Assembly (NCBI GenBank): GCA_004298295.1
Contig: SCUH01000249.1
Span: 1-18,036, forward strand
Direction of reading: 5' to 3'
DNA from: Betaproteobacteria bacterium
GTDB lineage: Bacteria > Pseudomonadota > Gammaproteobacteria > Burkholderiales > SG8-39
Length of the DNA: 18,036 nucleotides
A program made the position numbers and the translations under genes. Under the pieces are notes generated by a model. It was not told the DNA's origin and did no database searches. It worked only from the letters and a program-made list of their open reading frames with translations. Position 1 is the first letter of the stretch; every line of letters begins with the position of its first letter. Shown here piece after piece: positions 8,339 to 16,327 of the stretch.

Positions 8339-10245
8339 GGCCCGCCGAACTGCGCGATCACGAGCGCGAGCTGTACTACTTCCAGCTGCGCATCGGTTTC
8401 GCCGGCGCCGTCGTGCTGGTGGCGTTTGCGCTGCTGTTCGCGCGCTTTTTCTACCTGCAGGTCGTGCAGCACGACCGTTACGCCTCGAAAGCCGAGGACA
8501 ACCGCATTTCGATCGTGCCGATCGCGCCCAATCGCGGCCTGATCCTCGACCGCAACGGCGTGGTGCTGGCGCGCAACTACTCCGCCTACACGCTGGAGAT
8601 CTTTCCGGCCAAGGTGCACGACCTCGAGCGCACCATCGGCGAACTGGGCGAAGTGGTGGAAATCCAGTCGAAGGACCGCAGCCGCTTTCGCAAGCTGCTG
8701 GCGGAGGCGAGAACCGCCGAGAGCCTGCCGCTCCGCACGCGGCTCTCGGACGAGGAGGTGGCGCGCTTCGCCGCGAACCGCTATCGCTTTGCGGGCGTCG
8801 AGATCAAGGCGCGGCTGTTTCGGCAGTACCCGCTGGGCGCAACCGCCTCGCACGTGCTCGGGCACATCGGGCGCATCAGCACGCGCGATCGCGACCGGCT
8901 CGAGGAGCTCGGCGTCGAGGCGAACTACCGCGGCACCGATTTCATCGGCAAGGCCGGCATCGAAGCCAGCTACCAGCATGAGCTGCACGGCACGGCCGGC
9001 GTCGAGCAGGTCGAGATCGACGCCGCGGGCCGGGGACTGCGCACACTCGCGCGCACAGCGGCGCAGCCCGGCAACAACGTCAAGCTCACGCTCGACGTGC
9101 GGCTGCAGCAGATCGCCGAAGACGGCTTCGGCGAGCGCCGCGGCGCGCTGGTCGCGCTCGAGCCGCAGACCGGCGCGGTGCTCGCGTTCGTTTCGCGGCC
9201 GGGATTCGACCCCAATCTGTTCGTCGACGGCATCGACCCCGCCAACTGGGACGCGCTCAACAATTCGCCGGACCGGCCGCTCAACAACCGCGCCATCGCC
9301 GGCGTCTATCCGCCGGGCTCGACCTTCAAGCCGTTCATGGCGCTGGCCGCGCTTGAACTGGGCAAGCGCACGCCGCGCAGCGTGATCCACGATCCAGGCT
9401 ACTTTGTCTTCGGCGAGCGGCGTTTCCGCGATTCCAAGCCCGGAGGTCACGGCACCGTCGACCTGTACAAGTCGATCGTCGTGTCCTCGGACACTTTCTA
9501 CTACCAGCTCGCCAACGACCTCGGCATCGACGCGATCGCCGGATTCATGCAGCACTTCGGCTTCGGTGCGCGCACCGGCATCGACCTGGAAGGCGAAGCG
9601 AGCGGCGTGCTGCCCTCGCCGCAGTGGAAGAAAAAGCGCTTTCGGCAGCCCGAGCAGCAGAAGTGGTACGCGGGCGAGACCATTTCGATCGGCATCGGCC
9701 AGGGCTACAACGCCTATACGCCGGCGCAGCTTGCGCTCGCGGTGGCGACCCTGGCAAACCAGGGCGCCATGTACCGGCCGCATCTGGTGAGCCAGGTCGA
9801 GAACCCGCGCAGCGGGACGCGGCGCGCGATCGAGCCCGAACTCGTCAAGCGGGTGCCGCTGCGCGCCGAAAACGTGGAATTCGTGCTGCGCGCGATGGCC
9901 GGCGTCAACCGCGAGGGCACCGGAGCGCGCGCTTTCGCCGGCGCGCAGTACACCAGCGGCGGCAAGACCGGCACCGCACAGGTGGTCGGCATGAAGCAGA
10001 ACGAGAAATACGACGAACGCCGCGTCTCCGAGCGCTTGCGCGACCACGCGCTGTTCATCGCGTTCGCGCCGCTGGAGAGCCCGCGGATCGCGCTCGCGGT
10101 GCTGGTCGAAAATTCCGGTTTCGGCGCGCGTGCCGCGGCGCCCATTGCGCGCGCGGTGCTCGATTACTATCTGCTCGGCAAGCTGCCGGCGGCACCGAAC
10201 AAGCCGGCCCCGGTCGAGGACGCTGAGGAAGAAGAGAGCGACTGA
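8335..10245 (+). CDS. mrdA: Penicillin-binding protein 2 (elongation transpeptidase)
   Basis: 636-residue class B PBP that crosslinks peptidoglycan during side-wall growth as partner of RodA. A cytoplasmic start and one membrane helix (about 19-42) are followed by the pedestal domain (ILDRNGVVLARNYS, 70-83; YPLGATASHVLGHIG, 165-179) and the transpeptidase domain. Active-site motifs are complete: STFK at 329-332, SSD at 384-386 (SxD is normal for PBP2) and KTG at 544-546. The C-terminus is acidic (EDAEEEESD). The start is the ATG of the ATGA overlap with mreD; the open frame further upstream is antisense-free shadow sequence inside mreD. The stop overlaps the rodA ATG by one base (TGATG). Confidence 0.97.
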   Translation: MRPAELRDHERELYYFQLRIGFAGAVVLVAFALLFARFFYLQVVQHDRYASKAEDNRISIVPIAPNRGLILDRNGVVLARNYSAYTLEIFPAKVHDLERTIGELGEVVEIQSKDRSRFRKLLAEARTAESLPLRTRLSDEEVARFAANRYRFAGVEIKARLFRQYPLGATASHVLGHIGRISTRDRDRLEELGVEANYRGTDFIGKAGIEASYQHELHGTAGVEQVEIDAAGRGLRTLARTAAQPGNNVKLTLDVRLQQIAEDGFGERRGALVALEPQTGAVLAFVSRPGFDPNLFVDGIDPANWDALNNSPDRPLNNRAIAGVYPPGSTFKPFMALAALELGKRTPRSVIHDPGYFVFGERRFRDSKPGGHGTVDLYKSIVVSSDTFYYQLANDLGIDAIAGFMQHFGFGARTGIDLEGEASGVLPSPQWKKKRFRQPEQQKWYAGETISIGIGQGYNAYTPAQLALAVATLANQGAMYRPHLVSQVENPRSGTRRAIEPELVKRVPLRAENVEFVLRAMAGVNREGTGARAFAGAQYTSGGKTGTAQVVGMKQNEKYDERRVSERLRDHALFIAFAPLESPRIALAVLVENSGFGARAAAPIARAVLDYYLLGKLPAAPNKPAPVEDAEEEESD

Positions 10246-11357
10246 TGGAGCTTGCCCGCAATCCGCTGCGAAGCCTCACGGCCTACCTTGCCGAAGGGAT
10301 CGACGGTACGCTGCTCGCGATCGCGCTCGCGATCGCTGCGCTCGGCCTGGTGACACTGTATTCGGCCAGCTACGACCAGCCGGGACGCGTCGCCGGCCAG
10401 GCCGCCAATCTCGCGGTCGCCCTCGGCGCCATGTGGCTGGTGGCCCGCGTGCCGCCGCAGACGCTGATGCGGTTTGCGCTGCCGGCGTATCTGTTCGGCC
10501 TGCTGCTGCTCGTGGCGGTGGTGCTGTTCGGCGACGTCGTCAACGGTGCGCGCCGCTGGCTGCACATCGGCGTGACGCGATTCCAGCCCTCCGAGATGAT
10601 GAAGCTCGCGCTGCCGCTGCTGCTCGCCTGGTATTTCCACCGCCGCGAAGCGGGGCTGCGGCCGCTGGATTTCGCGGTCGGCGCCGCGCTGCTTGCACTG
10701 CCCGTGCTGATGATCGCCCGCCAGCCCGACCTCGGTACTGCGGTACTCGTGGCGGCTGCAGGGTTCTACGTCATATTCTTCGCCGGCGTCGGCTGGAAAT
10801 TGCTCGCGGCGCTCGGCGTGCTGGGCCTCGCCAGCCTGGCGCCGCTCTGGGGGCTGCTGCACGATTATCAGCGCCGGCGCATCCTCATGCTGCTCGATCC
10901 GGCGCAGGACCCGCTCGGCGCCGGCTACCACATCATCCAGTCCACCATCGCGGTGGGCTCCGGCGGCCTCACCGGCAAAGGCTGGCTGCACGGCACGCAG
11001 ACGCACCTCGAGTTCATCCCGGAGCGCCATACCGATTTCGTCTTTGCGGTGTTCTCGGAGGAGTTCGGCCTGCTCGGCAACTGCCTGCTGCTGGTGCTCT
11101 ACGCCCTGCTCGTCGGGCGCGGCCTCATGATCGCCGCCAACGCGGCGTCGTTCTTTGCGCGATTGCTGGCGGGCTCGATCGCGCTCATGTTCTTCACCTA
11201 CGCCTTCGTCAACATGGGCATGGTCGCAGGGATCCTGCCCGTGGTCGGCGTGCCGCTGCCCTTCATCTCCTACGGCGGCACCGCACTCGCCACGCTGTTC
11301 GTCGGTCTGGGGATCCTGATGAGCGTTCACCGCCACCGCAAACTGGTCCAGACCTGA
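10245..11357 (+). CDS. rodA: Peptidoglycan glycosyltransferase RodA (SEDS family)
   Basis: 370-residue SEDS-family membrane enzyme that polymerises lipid II into glycan strands with PBP2. It shows about ten membrane segments and the SEDS landmarks: NGARRWLHIG (100-109), FQPSEMMKLA (113-122), RQPDLGTA (159-166), GLTGKGWLHGTQTHLEFIPE (241-260), then RHTDFVFAVFSEEFGLLG with the essential Asp at residue 264, and PLPFISYGGTA near the end. Last gene of the elongasome operon. Also called mrdB. Confidence 0.97.
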   Translation: MELARNPLRSLTAYLAEGIDGTLLAIALAIAALGLVTLYSASYDQPGRVAGQAANLAVALGAMWLVARVPPQTLMRFALPAYLFGLLLLVAVVLFGDVVNGARRWLHIGVTRFQPSEMMKLALPLLLAWYFHRREAGLRPLDFAVGAALLALPVLMIARQPDLGTAVLVAAAGFYVIFFAGVGWKLLAALGVLGLASLAPLWGLLHDYQRRRILMLLDPAQDPLGAGYHIIQSTIAVGSGGLTGKGWLHGTQTHLEFIPERHTDFVFAVFSEEFGLLGNCLLLVLYALLVGRGLMIAANAASFFARLLAGSIALMFFTYAFVNMGMVAGILPVVGVPLPFISYGGTALATLFVGLGILMSVHRHRKLVQT

Positions 11358-11371
11358 TCTCGGTTTTCGAT

Positions 11372-11386
11372 TGCTGCGAAGCAGCA
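11372..11386 (+). terminator. Possible hairpin terminator after rodA
   Basis: TGCTGC, a three-base GAA loop and GCAGCA form a perfect six-pair stem 14 bases after the rodA stop. It is not followed by a T-run (the next bases are TCGTGTTG), so as an intrinsic terminator it would be weak; it could be a stabilising 3' hairpin or a leaky end allowing read-through to aceA. Confidence 0.3.
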
Positions 11387-11563
11387 TCGTGTTGAAATCT
11401 GTATTCGTATCGTGAAACGAAGGCCCTGTAACTCCATGTAAGCACTTGTTTATTGTTGGTTTAGATACCAAGAGCCGGCTTATTGCTGTGCGCCATTAGT
11501 ATCGAATAACGTTCTGCATTATGGTTTTTGACACCGATCCTTCAACGCACAGGGAGATTCACG
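11387..11563 (+). other. AT-rich gap upstream of aceA, likely promoter region
   Basis: No gene is seen here. Positions 11401-11520 are only about 42% G+C by hand count, against about two-thirds in the genes around. A short inverted repeat, TTCGT (11404-11408) and ACGAA (11417-11421), and an eight-base palindrome AGCCGGCT (11473-11480) are present. Several TA-rich hexamers occur, but none pairs with a -35 box at good spacing, so I do not name a promoter. The Shine-Dalgarno AGGGAG (11551-11556) belongs to aceA. Confidence 0.4.
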
Positions 11564-12877
11564 ATGGGCGGACGTGAGCAGGAAATCGCGCAACTGAACA
11601 AAGACTGGGCCGAGAATGCGCGCTGGAACGGGATCAAGCGCGGTTACGGCGCCGGCGATGTCGTGCGGCTGCGCGGCAGCGTGAAGATCGAGCATACGCT
11701 CGCCAAACTGGGATCGGAAAAGCTCTGGAAAATGTGCCACGAGCGCCCGTTCGTGAATTCGCTCGGCGCGCTCACCGGCAACCAGGCCATGCAGCAGGTC
11801 AGGGCCGGCGTGCCCGCGATCTACCTCTCGGGCTGGCAGGTCGCCGCCGACGCCAACGATTCACTCTCGATGTATCCGGACCAGTCGCTCTACGCGGTGT
11901 CCTCGGTGCCGACGGTCGTGAAGCGCATCAACAACGCGCTGGCGCGCGCCGATCAGATCCAGACCATGGAAGGCAAGGGCGACATCGACTGGTACGCGCC
12001 GATCGTCGCCGATGCCGAGTCGGGCTTTGGCGGCGTGCTGAACGCCTTCGAGCTGATGAAGGCCATGATCGACGCCGGCGCCGCCGGCGTGCACTTCGAG
12101 GACCAGCTCGCCTCGGTCAAGAAGTGCGGCCACATGGGCGGCAAGGTGCTCGTGCCTACGCAGGACGCGGTGCAGAAGCTGATCGCGGCGCGCCTCGCCG
12201 CCGACGTGATGGGCGTGCCGACGGTGCTGCTGGCGAGGACCGACGCGGAAGCGGCCGACATCGTCACCACCGACGTGGATGACAACGACAAGCCCTTCCT
12301 CACCGGCGAACGGACCTCGGAAGGCTTCTACAAGACCCGCAAAGGCTTCGATCAGGCGCTGTCGCGCGGACTCGCCTATGCCGAGTACGCCGACATGGTG
12401 TGGTGCGAGACCGGCACGCCGGACCTCGGCTTCGCGCGCCGCTTCGCCGAGGGCATCCAGAAGAAATTCCCGGGCAAGATGCTCGCCTACAACTGCTCGC
12501 CCTCGTTCAACTGGAAGCGCAACCTCGACGACGCGACGATCGCGCGGTTCCAGCGCGAGCTGGGCGCCATGGGCTACAAGTTCCAGTTCATCACGCTCGC
12601 CGGTTTCCACGCCCTCAACTACTCGATGTTCGAGCTCGCTCACGGCTACGCGCGCAACGGCATGCCCGCCTTCGTCGAAATGCAGCAGAAGGAATTCGCC
12701 GCGGCCGAGCACGGCTTCACCGCGGTCAAGCACCAGCGCGAGGTCGGCACCAGCTACTTTGACGACGTCACGCAGGTCATTTCGGCCGGCAAAGCCTCGA
12801 CCACCGCCCTGCACGGCTCGACCGAGGACGAGCAGTTCTTCGACGAGCAGCAGCCACCGGCGAAGAAGGTCGCCTGA
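11564..12877 (+). CDS. aceA: Isocitrate lyase
   Basis: 437-residue enzyme that splits isocitrate into succinate and glyoxylate, the first step of the glyoxylate shunt used on acetate and fatty acids. The signature KKCGHMGGK is at 186-194 with catalytic Cys188; other marks are YLSGWQVAADAN (87-98), ADAESGFGG (149-157), VHFEDQLA and the C-terminal part YNCSPSFNWKRNL. The ATG at 11564 follows AGGGAG by seven bases. After TALHGSTEDEQF, where the E. coli protein ends, there are about 12 extra residues. A malate synthase gene, often adjacent, is not in the window; aceK follows after seven bases. Confidence 0.97.
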   Translation: MGGREQEIAQLNKDWAENARWNGIKRGYGAGDVVRLRGSVKIEHTLAKLGSEKLWKMCHERPFVNSLGALTGNQAMQQVRAGVPAIYLSGWQVAADANDSLSMYPDQSLYAVSSVPTVVKRINNALARADQIQTMEGKGDIDWYAPIVADAESGFGGVLNAFELMKAMIDAGAAGVHFEDQLASVKKCGHMGGKVLVPTQDAVQKLIAARLAADVMGVPTVLLARTDAEAADIVTTDVDDNDKPFLTGERTSEGFYKTRKGFDQALSRGLAYAEYADMVWCETGTPDLGFARRFAEGIQKKFPGKMLAYNCSPSFNWKRNLDDATIARFQRELGAMGYKFQFITLAGFHALNYSMFELAHGYARNGMPAFVEMQQKEFAAAEHGFTAVKHQREVGTSYFDDVTQVISAGKASTTALHGSTEDEQFFDEQQPPAKKVA

Positions 12878-12884
12878 AGGCCGC

Positions 12885-14663
12885 GTGAGAAGCGAGCCCG
12901 CCAAGATCCTGCCGATCCACGAGGCGCGCGCCGGGCGCGCCGCCGAGGTCGCGCGCACGATCCTGGCGGGGTTCGACCGGCATTACCGCCTGTTCCGGGA
13001 GGCGGCGCGCGAGGCCAAGCGCCTGTTCGAGCGCGGGGACTGGGCGGCGATGCGCGAGCTCGCGCGCGCGCGCATCGCCATGTACGACCGGCGCGTGCAA
13101 GAGGGCGTGGAGGCGGTGCTGGCCCGCTTTCCCGAGGTCGACACCGATGAGTCGCTCTGGCCCGCGATCAAGCTCGCCTACATCCCGCTGCTGCACGATC
13201 ACCGCCAGCCGGAGCTGGCCGAGACCTTCTTCAATTCCGTCGCCTGCCAGGTCCTGCACCGGCGCTACTATCGGAACGAGTTCATCTTCTGGCGCCCTGC
13301 GGTCGCGACTGAACATCTGGAGGGCGAAGAGCCGGCCTACCGCAGCTACTATCCGCGCAAGGGCGGCGCGGGACTGCGCGCCACGCTCGAGCGCATCGTG
13401 GGCGACTTCGGTTTCGGCCTGCCCTTCGAGAACCTGCACCGCGACCTGAAAAGCGTGGTGCACGCGCTGCGCGCGAAGTTCCCGCGGCCCTCGCGCGCAC
13501 GCCCGAGCCTGCAGATCCAGGTGCTGGCGTCGCCCTTTTTCCGCAACAAGGCGGCCTACGTCGTCGGCAAGGCGATGAACGGCCACGTCGAGCTGCCTTT
13601 CGCCGTGCCGGTGCTGCAGAACGAGCGCCGCGAACTCTACCTCGACACGCTGCTCACGGGGCAGGACGAGCTGCTGGTGCTGTTTTCCTTCGCGCGCGCC
13701 TATTTCTTCGTCGACATGGAAGTGCCGGCGGCGACCGTCTCGTTCCTGCGCCAGCTGATGCCGCGCAAGCCGCGCGCCGAGATGTACATGACGGTGGGCC
13801 TGCACAAGCAGGGCAAGACGGTCTTTTACCGCGACCTGCACTACCACCTGAACCATTCGTCCGACAATTTCGTCACCGCGCCGGGCATCCGCGGCATGGT
13901 GATGCTGGTTTTCACGCTGCCGTCGTTCCTCTACGTCTTCAAGGTGATCCGCGACCGTTTCGCCCCGCCCAAGGAAATCGACCGGGCCACGGTCCAGCAG
14001 AAGTACCAGCTGGTGAAGTTTCACGACCGCGTCGGGCGGCTGGCCGACACGCTGGAATACTCGCTCGTCGCGCTGCCCCTCGATCGCTTCGACCCCGCGC
14101 TGCTGGAGGAGCTGAAGCGCGAAGCCGCTTCCAGCATCGAAATCGAGGGCGATCGCATCGTGCTCAAGCACGTCTACATCGAGCGCCGCATGCAGCCGCT
14201 CAACCTGTATGTCACGGAGGCGCTGCAGGACCGCGACGAGGCGCGGCTCGAGCACGTGCTGGACGAGTACGGCCACGCCATCAAGGACCTGGCCGGCGCC
14301 GGCATCTTCCCCGGCGACATGCTGCTCAAGAACTTCGGGGTCACGCGGCACGAGCGCGTTGTGTTCTACGACTACGACGAGATCTCGTACATGACCGACT
14401 GCAACTTCCGCCGCATCCCGCTGCCGCGGTCCTGGGAGGACGAGATGTCGGCCGAACCCTACTATTCGATCGGGCCGCAGGACGTGTTCCCGGAGCAGTT
14501 CGCGAATTTCCTGGTCTCCGATGCGCACGCGCGCGAGGTCTTCCTGCGGCGGCACAGTGACCTCATGACGCCGGAATACTGGCAGGCGCAGCAGGCGCGC
14601 ATCCGTGCCGGCGAGCAGGCTGACGTGTTTCCCTACCCCGAGTCGATGCGCTTCAGGCGCTAG
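12885..14663 (+). CDS. aceK: Isocitrate dehydrogenase kinase/phosphatase
   Basis: 592-residue bifunctional enzyme that phosphorylates isocitrate dehydrogenase to send isocitrate to the glyoxylate shunt, and removes the phosphate to reverse it. Residues about 1-330 form the regulatory domain (FFNSVACQVLHRRYY, FRNKAAYVVGKAMNG). The kinase fold follows, with ATP-binding Lys353 in YVFKVIRDRF, catalytic Asp478 in GIFPGDMLLKNFGVT and metal-binding DYDE at 496-499; these lie about 21 residues after the positions I recall in E. coli. The GTG start at 12885 is the only one that keeps the whole N-terminal domain without running back into aceA; AAGG lies four bases upstream. Its stop overlaps the convergent yggU end by 11 bases. 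Confidence 0.96.
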   Translation: MRSEPAKILPIHEARAGRAAEVARTILAGFDRHYRLFREAAREAKRLFERGDWAAMRELARARIAMYDRRVQEGVEAVLARFPEVDTDESLWPAIKLAYIPLLHDHRQPELAETFFNSVACQVLHRRYYRNEFIFWRPAVATEHLEGEEPAYRSYYPRKGGAGLRATLERIVGDFGFGLPFENLHRDLKSVVHALRAKFPRPSRARPSLQIQVLASPFFRNKAAYVVGKAMNGHVELPFAVPVLQNERRELYLDTLLTGQDELLVLFSFARAYFFVDMEVPAATVSFLRQLMPRKPRAEMYMTVGLHKQGKTVFYRDLHYHLNHSSDNFVTAPGIRGMVMLVFTLPSFLYVFKVIRDRFAPPKEIDRATVQQKYQLVKFHDRVGRLADTLEYSLVALPLDRFDPALLEELKREAASSIEIEGDRIVLKHVYIERRMQPLNLYVTEALQDRDEARLEHVLDEYGHAIKDLAGAGIFPGDMLLKNFGVTRHERVVFYDYDEISYMTDCNFRRIPLPRSWEDEMSAEPYYSIGPQDVFPEQFANFLVSDAHAREVFLRRHSDLMTPEYWQAQQARIRAGEQADVFPYPESMRFRR

Positions 14664-14946
14664 GCGGCGCGAGCAGCGCCTCCGGCCCGCGCCGCGAGCC
14701 CGTCACCGCAACGCGCTTGGTGCGGGCATGCGCGCCGGCGAGGATCACGACCCCGCGTTTCGGCACGTCGAAACGGGCGGCGAGGAATTCGCTCAGCGCC
14801 GCGTTCGCCGCGCCCTCCACGGCGCGCGCGGCGAGGCGGATCTTGAGTCGCCCACCGTGCAATCCGGCGACCGCGGTGCGCGCCGCGCCCGGCTGCACGT
14901 GCAATTCGAGCAGCAGCCGCGTGCCCTCGCGGCGCCACCAGCTCAG
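14653..14946 (-). CDS. yggU: DUF167 / YggU family protein with apparent CTG start
   Basis: A small cytoplasmic family of unknown function. The frame gives about 97 residues with the family pattern: SWWRREGTRLLLELHVQPGA at the N-terminus, GLHGGRLKIRLAARAVEGAANAAL split over the middle, and FLAARFDVPKRGVVILAG, HARTKRVAV. Homologues begin Met-Ser-Trp, but here the codon before Ser-Trp-Trp is CTG (14946-14944), overlapping the yggT stop as CTGA. No ATG, GTG or TTG occurs in frame nearby upstream; the next TTG is 14 codons in and would remove the first strand. Initiation at CTG is thus inferred, not certain. Last gene of yggS-proC-yggT-yggU, convergent with aceK. Confidence 0.8.
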   Translation of the reverse strand: MSWWRREGTRLLLELHVQPGAARTAVAGLHGGRLKIRLAARAVEGAANAALSEFLAARFDVPKRGVVILAGAHARTKRVAVTGSRRGPEALLAPPSA

Positions 14947-15515
14947 AACACCCCCCCGGCCAGGCTGCGCAGATGCGCGAGCGGGATCATCAGCACCTGC
15001 AGCACCATCAGCAGCACCAGCGGCGAAAGGTCGACGTTCGCGATGGGCGGCACCAGACGGCGGATCGGCCGCAGGAACGGCCGCGTCATGGCGTCGAACA
15101 CCGGTGCCACGGGCGAATACGGATTGACCCACGACAGCACCACGTTGGCGATCACGGCGAATATCAGAATGTAGAGGCTGTAGCGGATCAGGTCGACGAA
15201 CGCCGTCGCCGCCAGGATCGCGGCCGCGGCACCCGGCGCGGCGCCGAACTCCCCGCCGCGCAGCGCAGACAGCGCCCAGAGCGCGAGCATCTGTGCCAGC
15301 CAGGCCGCGACCAGCGACGCGAGGTCGAGCCCCGCCAGCGGTGCGATCACGCGCCGCAGCGGGCGCACCGCCCAATTGGTGGTCGCGACGAGAAACTCGC
15401 CCAGCGGATTGCGGAACGGCACGCGCAGCCACTGCCAGAGAAATCGCGCCAGCAGCAGGTAGACGAGGAAACTCGCCACCACGTCGACCAGCAGCTGGCC
15501 GATCTGCGCGAGCAT
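14943..15515 (-). CDS. yggT: YggT family membrane protein (two YGGT repeats)
   Basis: 190-residue integral membrane protein with two copies of the YGGT repeat: about residues 24-75 (FRNPLGEFLVATTNWAVRPL) and 128-176 (LSWVNPYSPVAPVFDAMTRP then LRPIRRLVPP). About four or more hydrophobic helices. The family is linked to osmotic tolerance in E. coli and to division or membrane organisation in other lineages; its role here is not shown. The ATG overlaps the proC stop by one base (TGATG). The last codons contain a run of seven G before the TGA, which overlaps the apparent yggU start. Confidence 0.92.
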   Translation of the reverse strand: MLAQIGQLLVDVVASFLVYLLLARFLWQWLRVPFRNPLGEFLVATTNWAVRPLRRVIAPLAGLDLASLVAAWLAQMLALWALSALRGGEFGAAPGAAAAILAATAFVDLIRYSLYILIFAVIANVVLSWVNPYSPVAPVFDAMTRPFLRPIRRLVPPIANVDLSPLVLLMVLQVLMIPLAHLRSLAGGVF

Positions 15516-16327
15516 CAGTCCTGGCCGAGTTGCTCGCCGAGTTCGGCGCCGCGCCGGCTCGCCGCCTGCAGCGCCCGGTGCAGGCGCTGCGCCAGCTGTT
15601 CCTGGTCGAATGCCTGGAGCGCAGCCTCCGTCGTGCCGCCCTTCGAGGTGACGCGCGCGCGCAGTGCCGCGGGCGTTTCGTCGCTCTGCGACGCGAGCCG
15701 GGCGGCGCCGAGGACCGTTTCCAGCGCCAGCCGGGCCGCCACCTCGCGCGGCAGTCCCAGCGCCTCGCCGGAGGCGGCCAGCTGCTCGATGAACCAGAAT
15801 ACGTAGGCGGGGCCGCTGCCCGAGAGCGCCGTGACCGGGTCGAGCAGTCGCTCATCGTCGACCCAGACGATCGCTCCGACCGCGCCCAGCAGGGCTTCGG
15901 CGCGGCGACGCTCGGCGGCGTTCACATCGGGCAAGGCGTGCAGCGCACTGATGCCGCAACCGATGAGCGCGGGCATGTTGGGCATCGAGCGCACCAGCTT
16001 GCGATGCCCGCCGAGCCAGCGCGCAATGTCCGGCAGGCGGGCCCCGGCCGCAATGCTGATGACGAGCTGCTCGCCCGTCACCGGCGTCAGCGCAGCCAGC
16101 GCGCGGCGCAGGTCCTGCGGTTTCACCGCCAGCACCAGCGTTTCGGCGGCGCGCAGCGCGGCGTCGGGGACCGCGCTGACGCGCACGCCGTAGCGCGCCT
16201 CCAGTCGCTGACGCGCCTCGGCCTGCGGCTCGACCACCACCACGTCGCGTGCGGCGAAGCCCTTCGCGAGCAGCCCGCCGATCAGCGCCGTCGCCATGTT
16301 GCCACCGCCCAGGAAAGCGATCGTCAC
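15515..16327 (-). CDS. proC: Pyrroline-5-carboxylate reductase
   Basis: 270-residue enzyme that reduces pyrroline-5-carboxylate to proline with NAD(P)H, the last step of proline synthesis. The N-terminal Rossmann nucleotide loop is FLGGGNMATALIGGLL (5-20); further marks are AVKPQDL, VRSMPNMPALIGCG, ALSGSGPAYVFWFIEQLA and the C-terminal signature region VTSKGGTTEAAL. The start is a GTG overlapping the yggS stop by four bases (GTGA), and GTG-T-I-A-F-L-G-G is the normal N-terminus, so the start is secure. Confidence 0.97.
   Translation of the reverse strand: MTIAFLGGGNMATALIGGLLAKGFAARDVVVVEPQAEARQRLEARYGVRVSAVPDAALRAAETLVLAVKPQDLRRALAALTPVTGEQLVISIAAGARLPDIARWLGGHRKLVRSMPNMPALIGCGISALHALPDVNAAERRRAEALLGAVGAIVWVDDERLLDPVTALSGSGPAYVFWFIEQLAASGEALGLPREVAARLALETVLGAARLASQSDETPAALRARVTSKGGTTEAALQAFDQEQLAQRLHRALQAASRRGAELGEQLGQD

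Noticed and set aside
8071..10047. 658-codon open frame on the minus strand opposite mrdA
   Set aside because: Antisense to a full-length PBP2 with all catalytic motifs. Long antisense frames are expected in GC-rich coding DNA, and the product has repetitive Arg/Ala/His/Asp composition with no recognisable domain.
11528..11563. Upstream start of aceA and a perfect TTGACA at 11528-11533
   Set aside because: The family N-terminus and the Shine-Dalgarno support the ATG at 11564. The TTGACA has no -10 box at 16-18 bases; that spot is the Shine-Dalgarno itself.
12777..14555. 592-codon open frame on the minus strand opposite aceK
   Set aside because: Shadow of aceK, low-complexity charged product and no ribosome site.
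14660..14938. GTG-started frame of 92 codons overlapping yggU in another frame
   Set aside because: Arginine-rich low-complexity product; the neighbouring frame carries the DUF167 family pattern.
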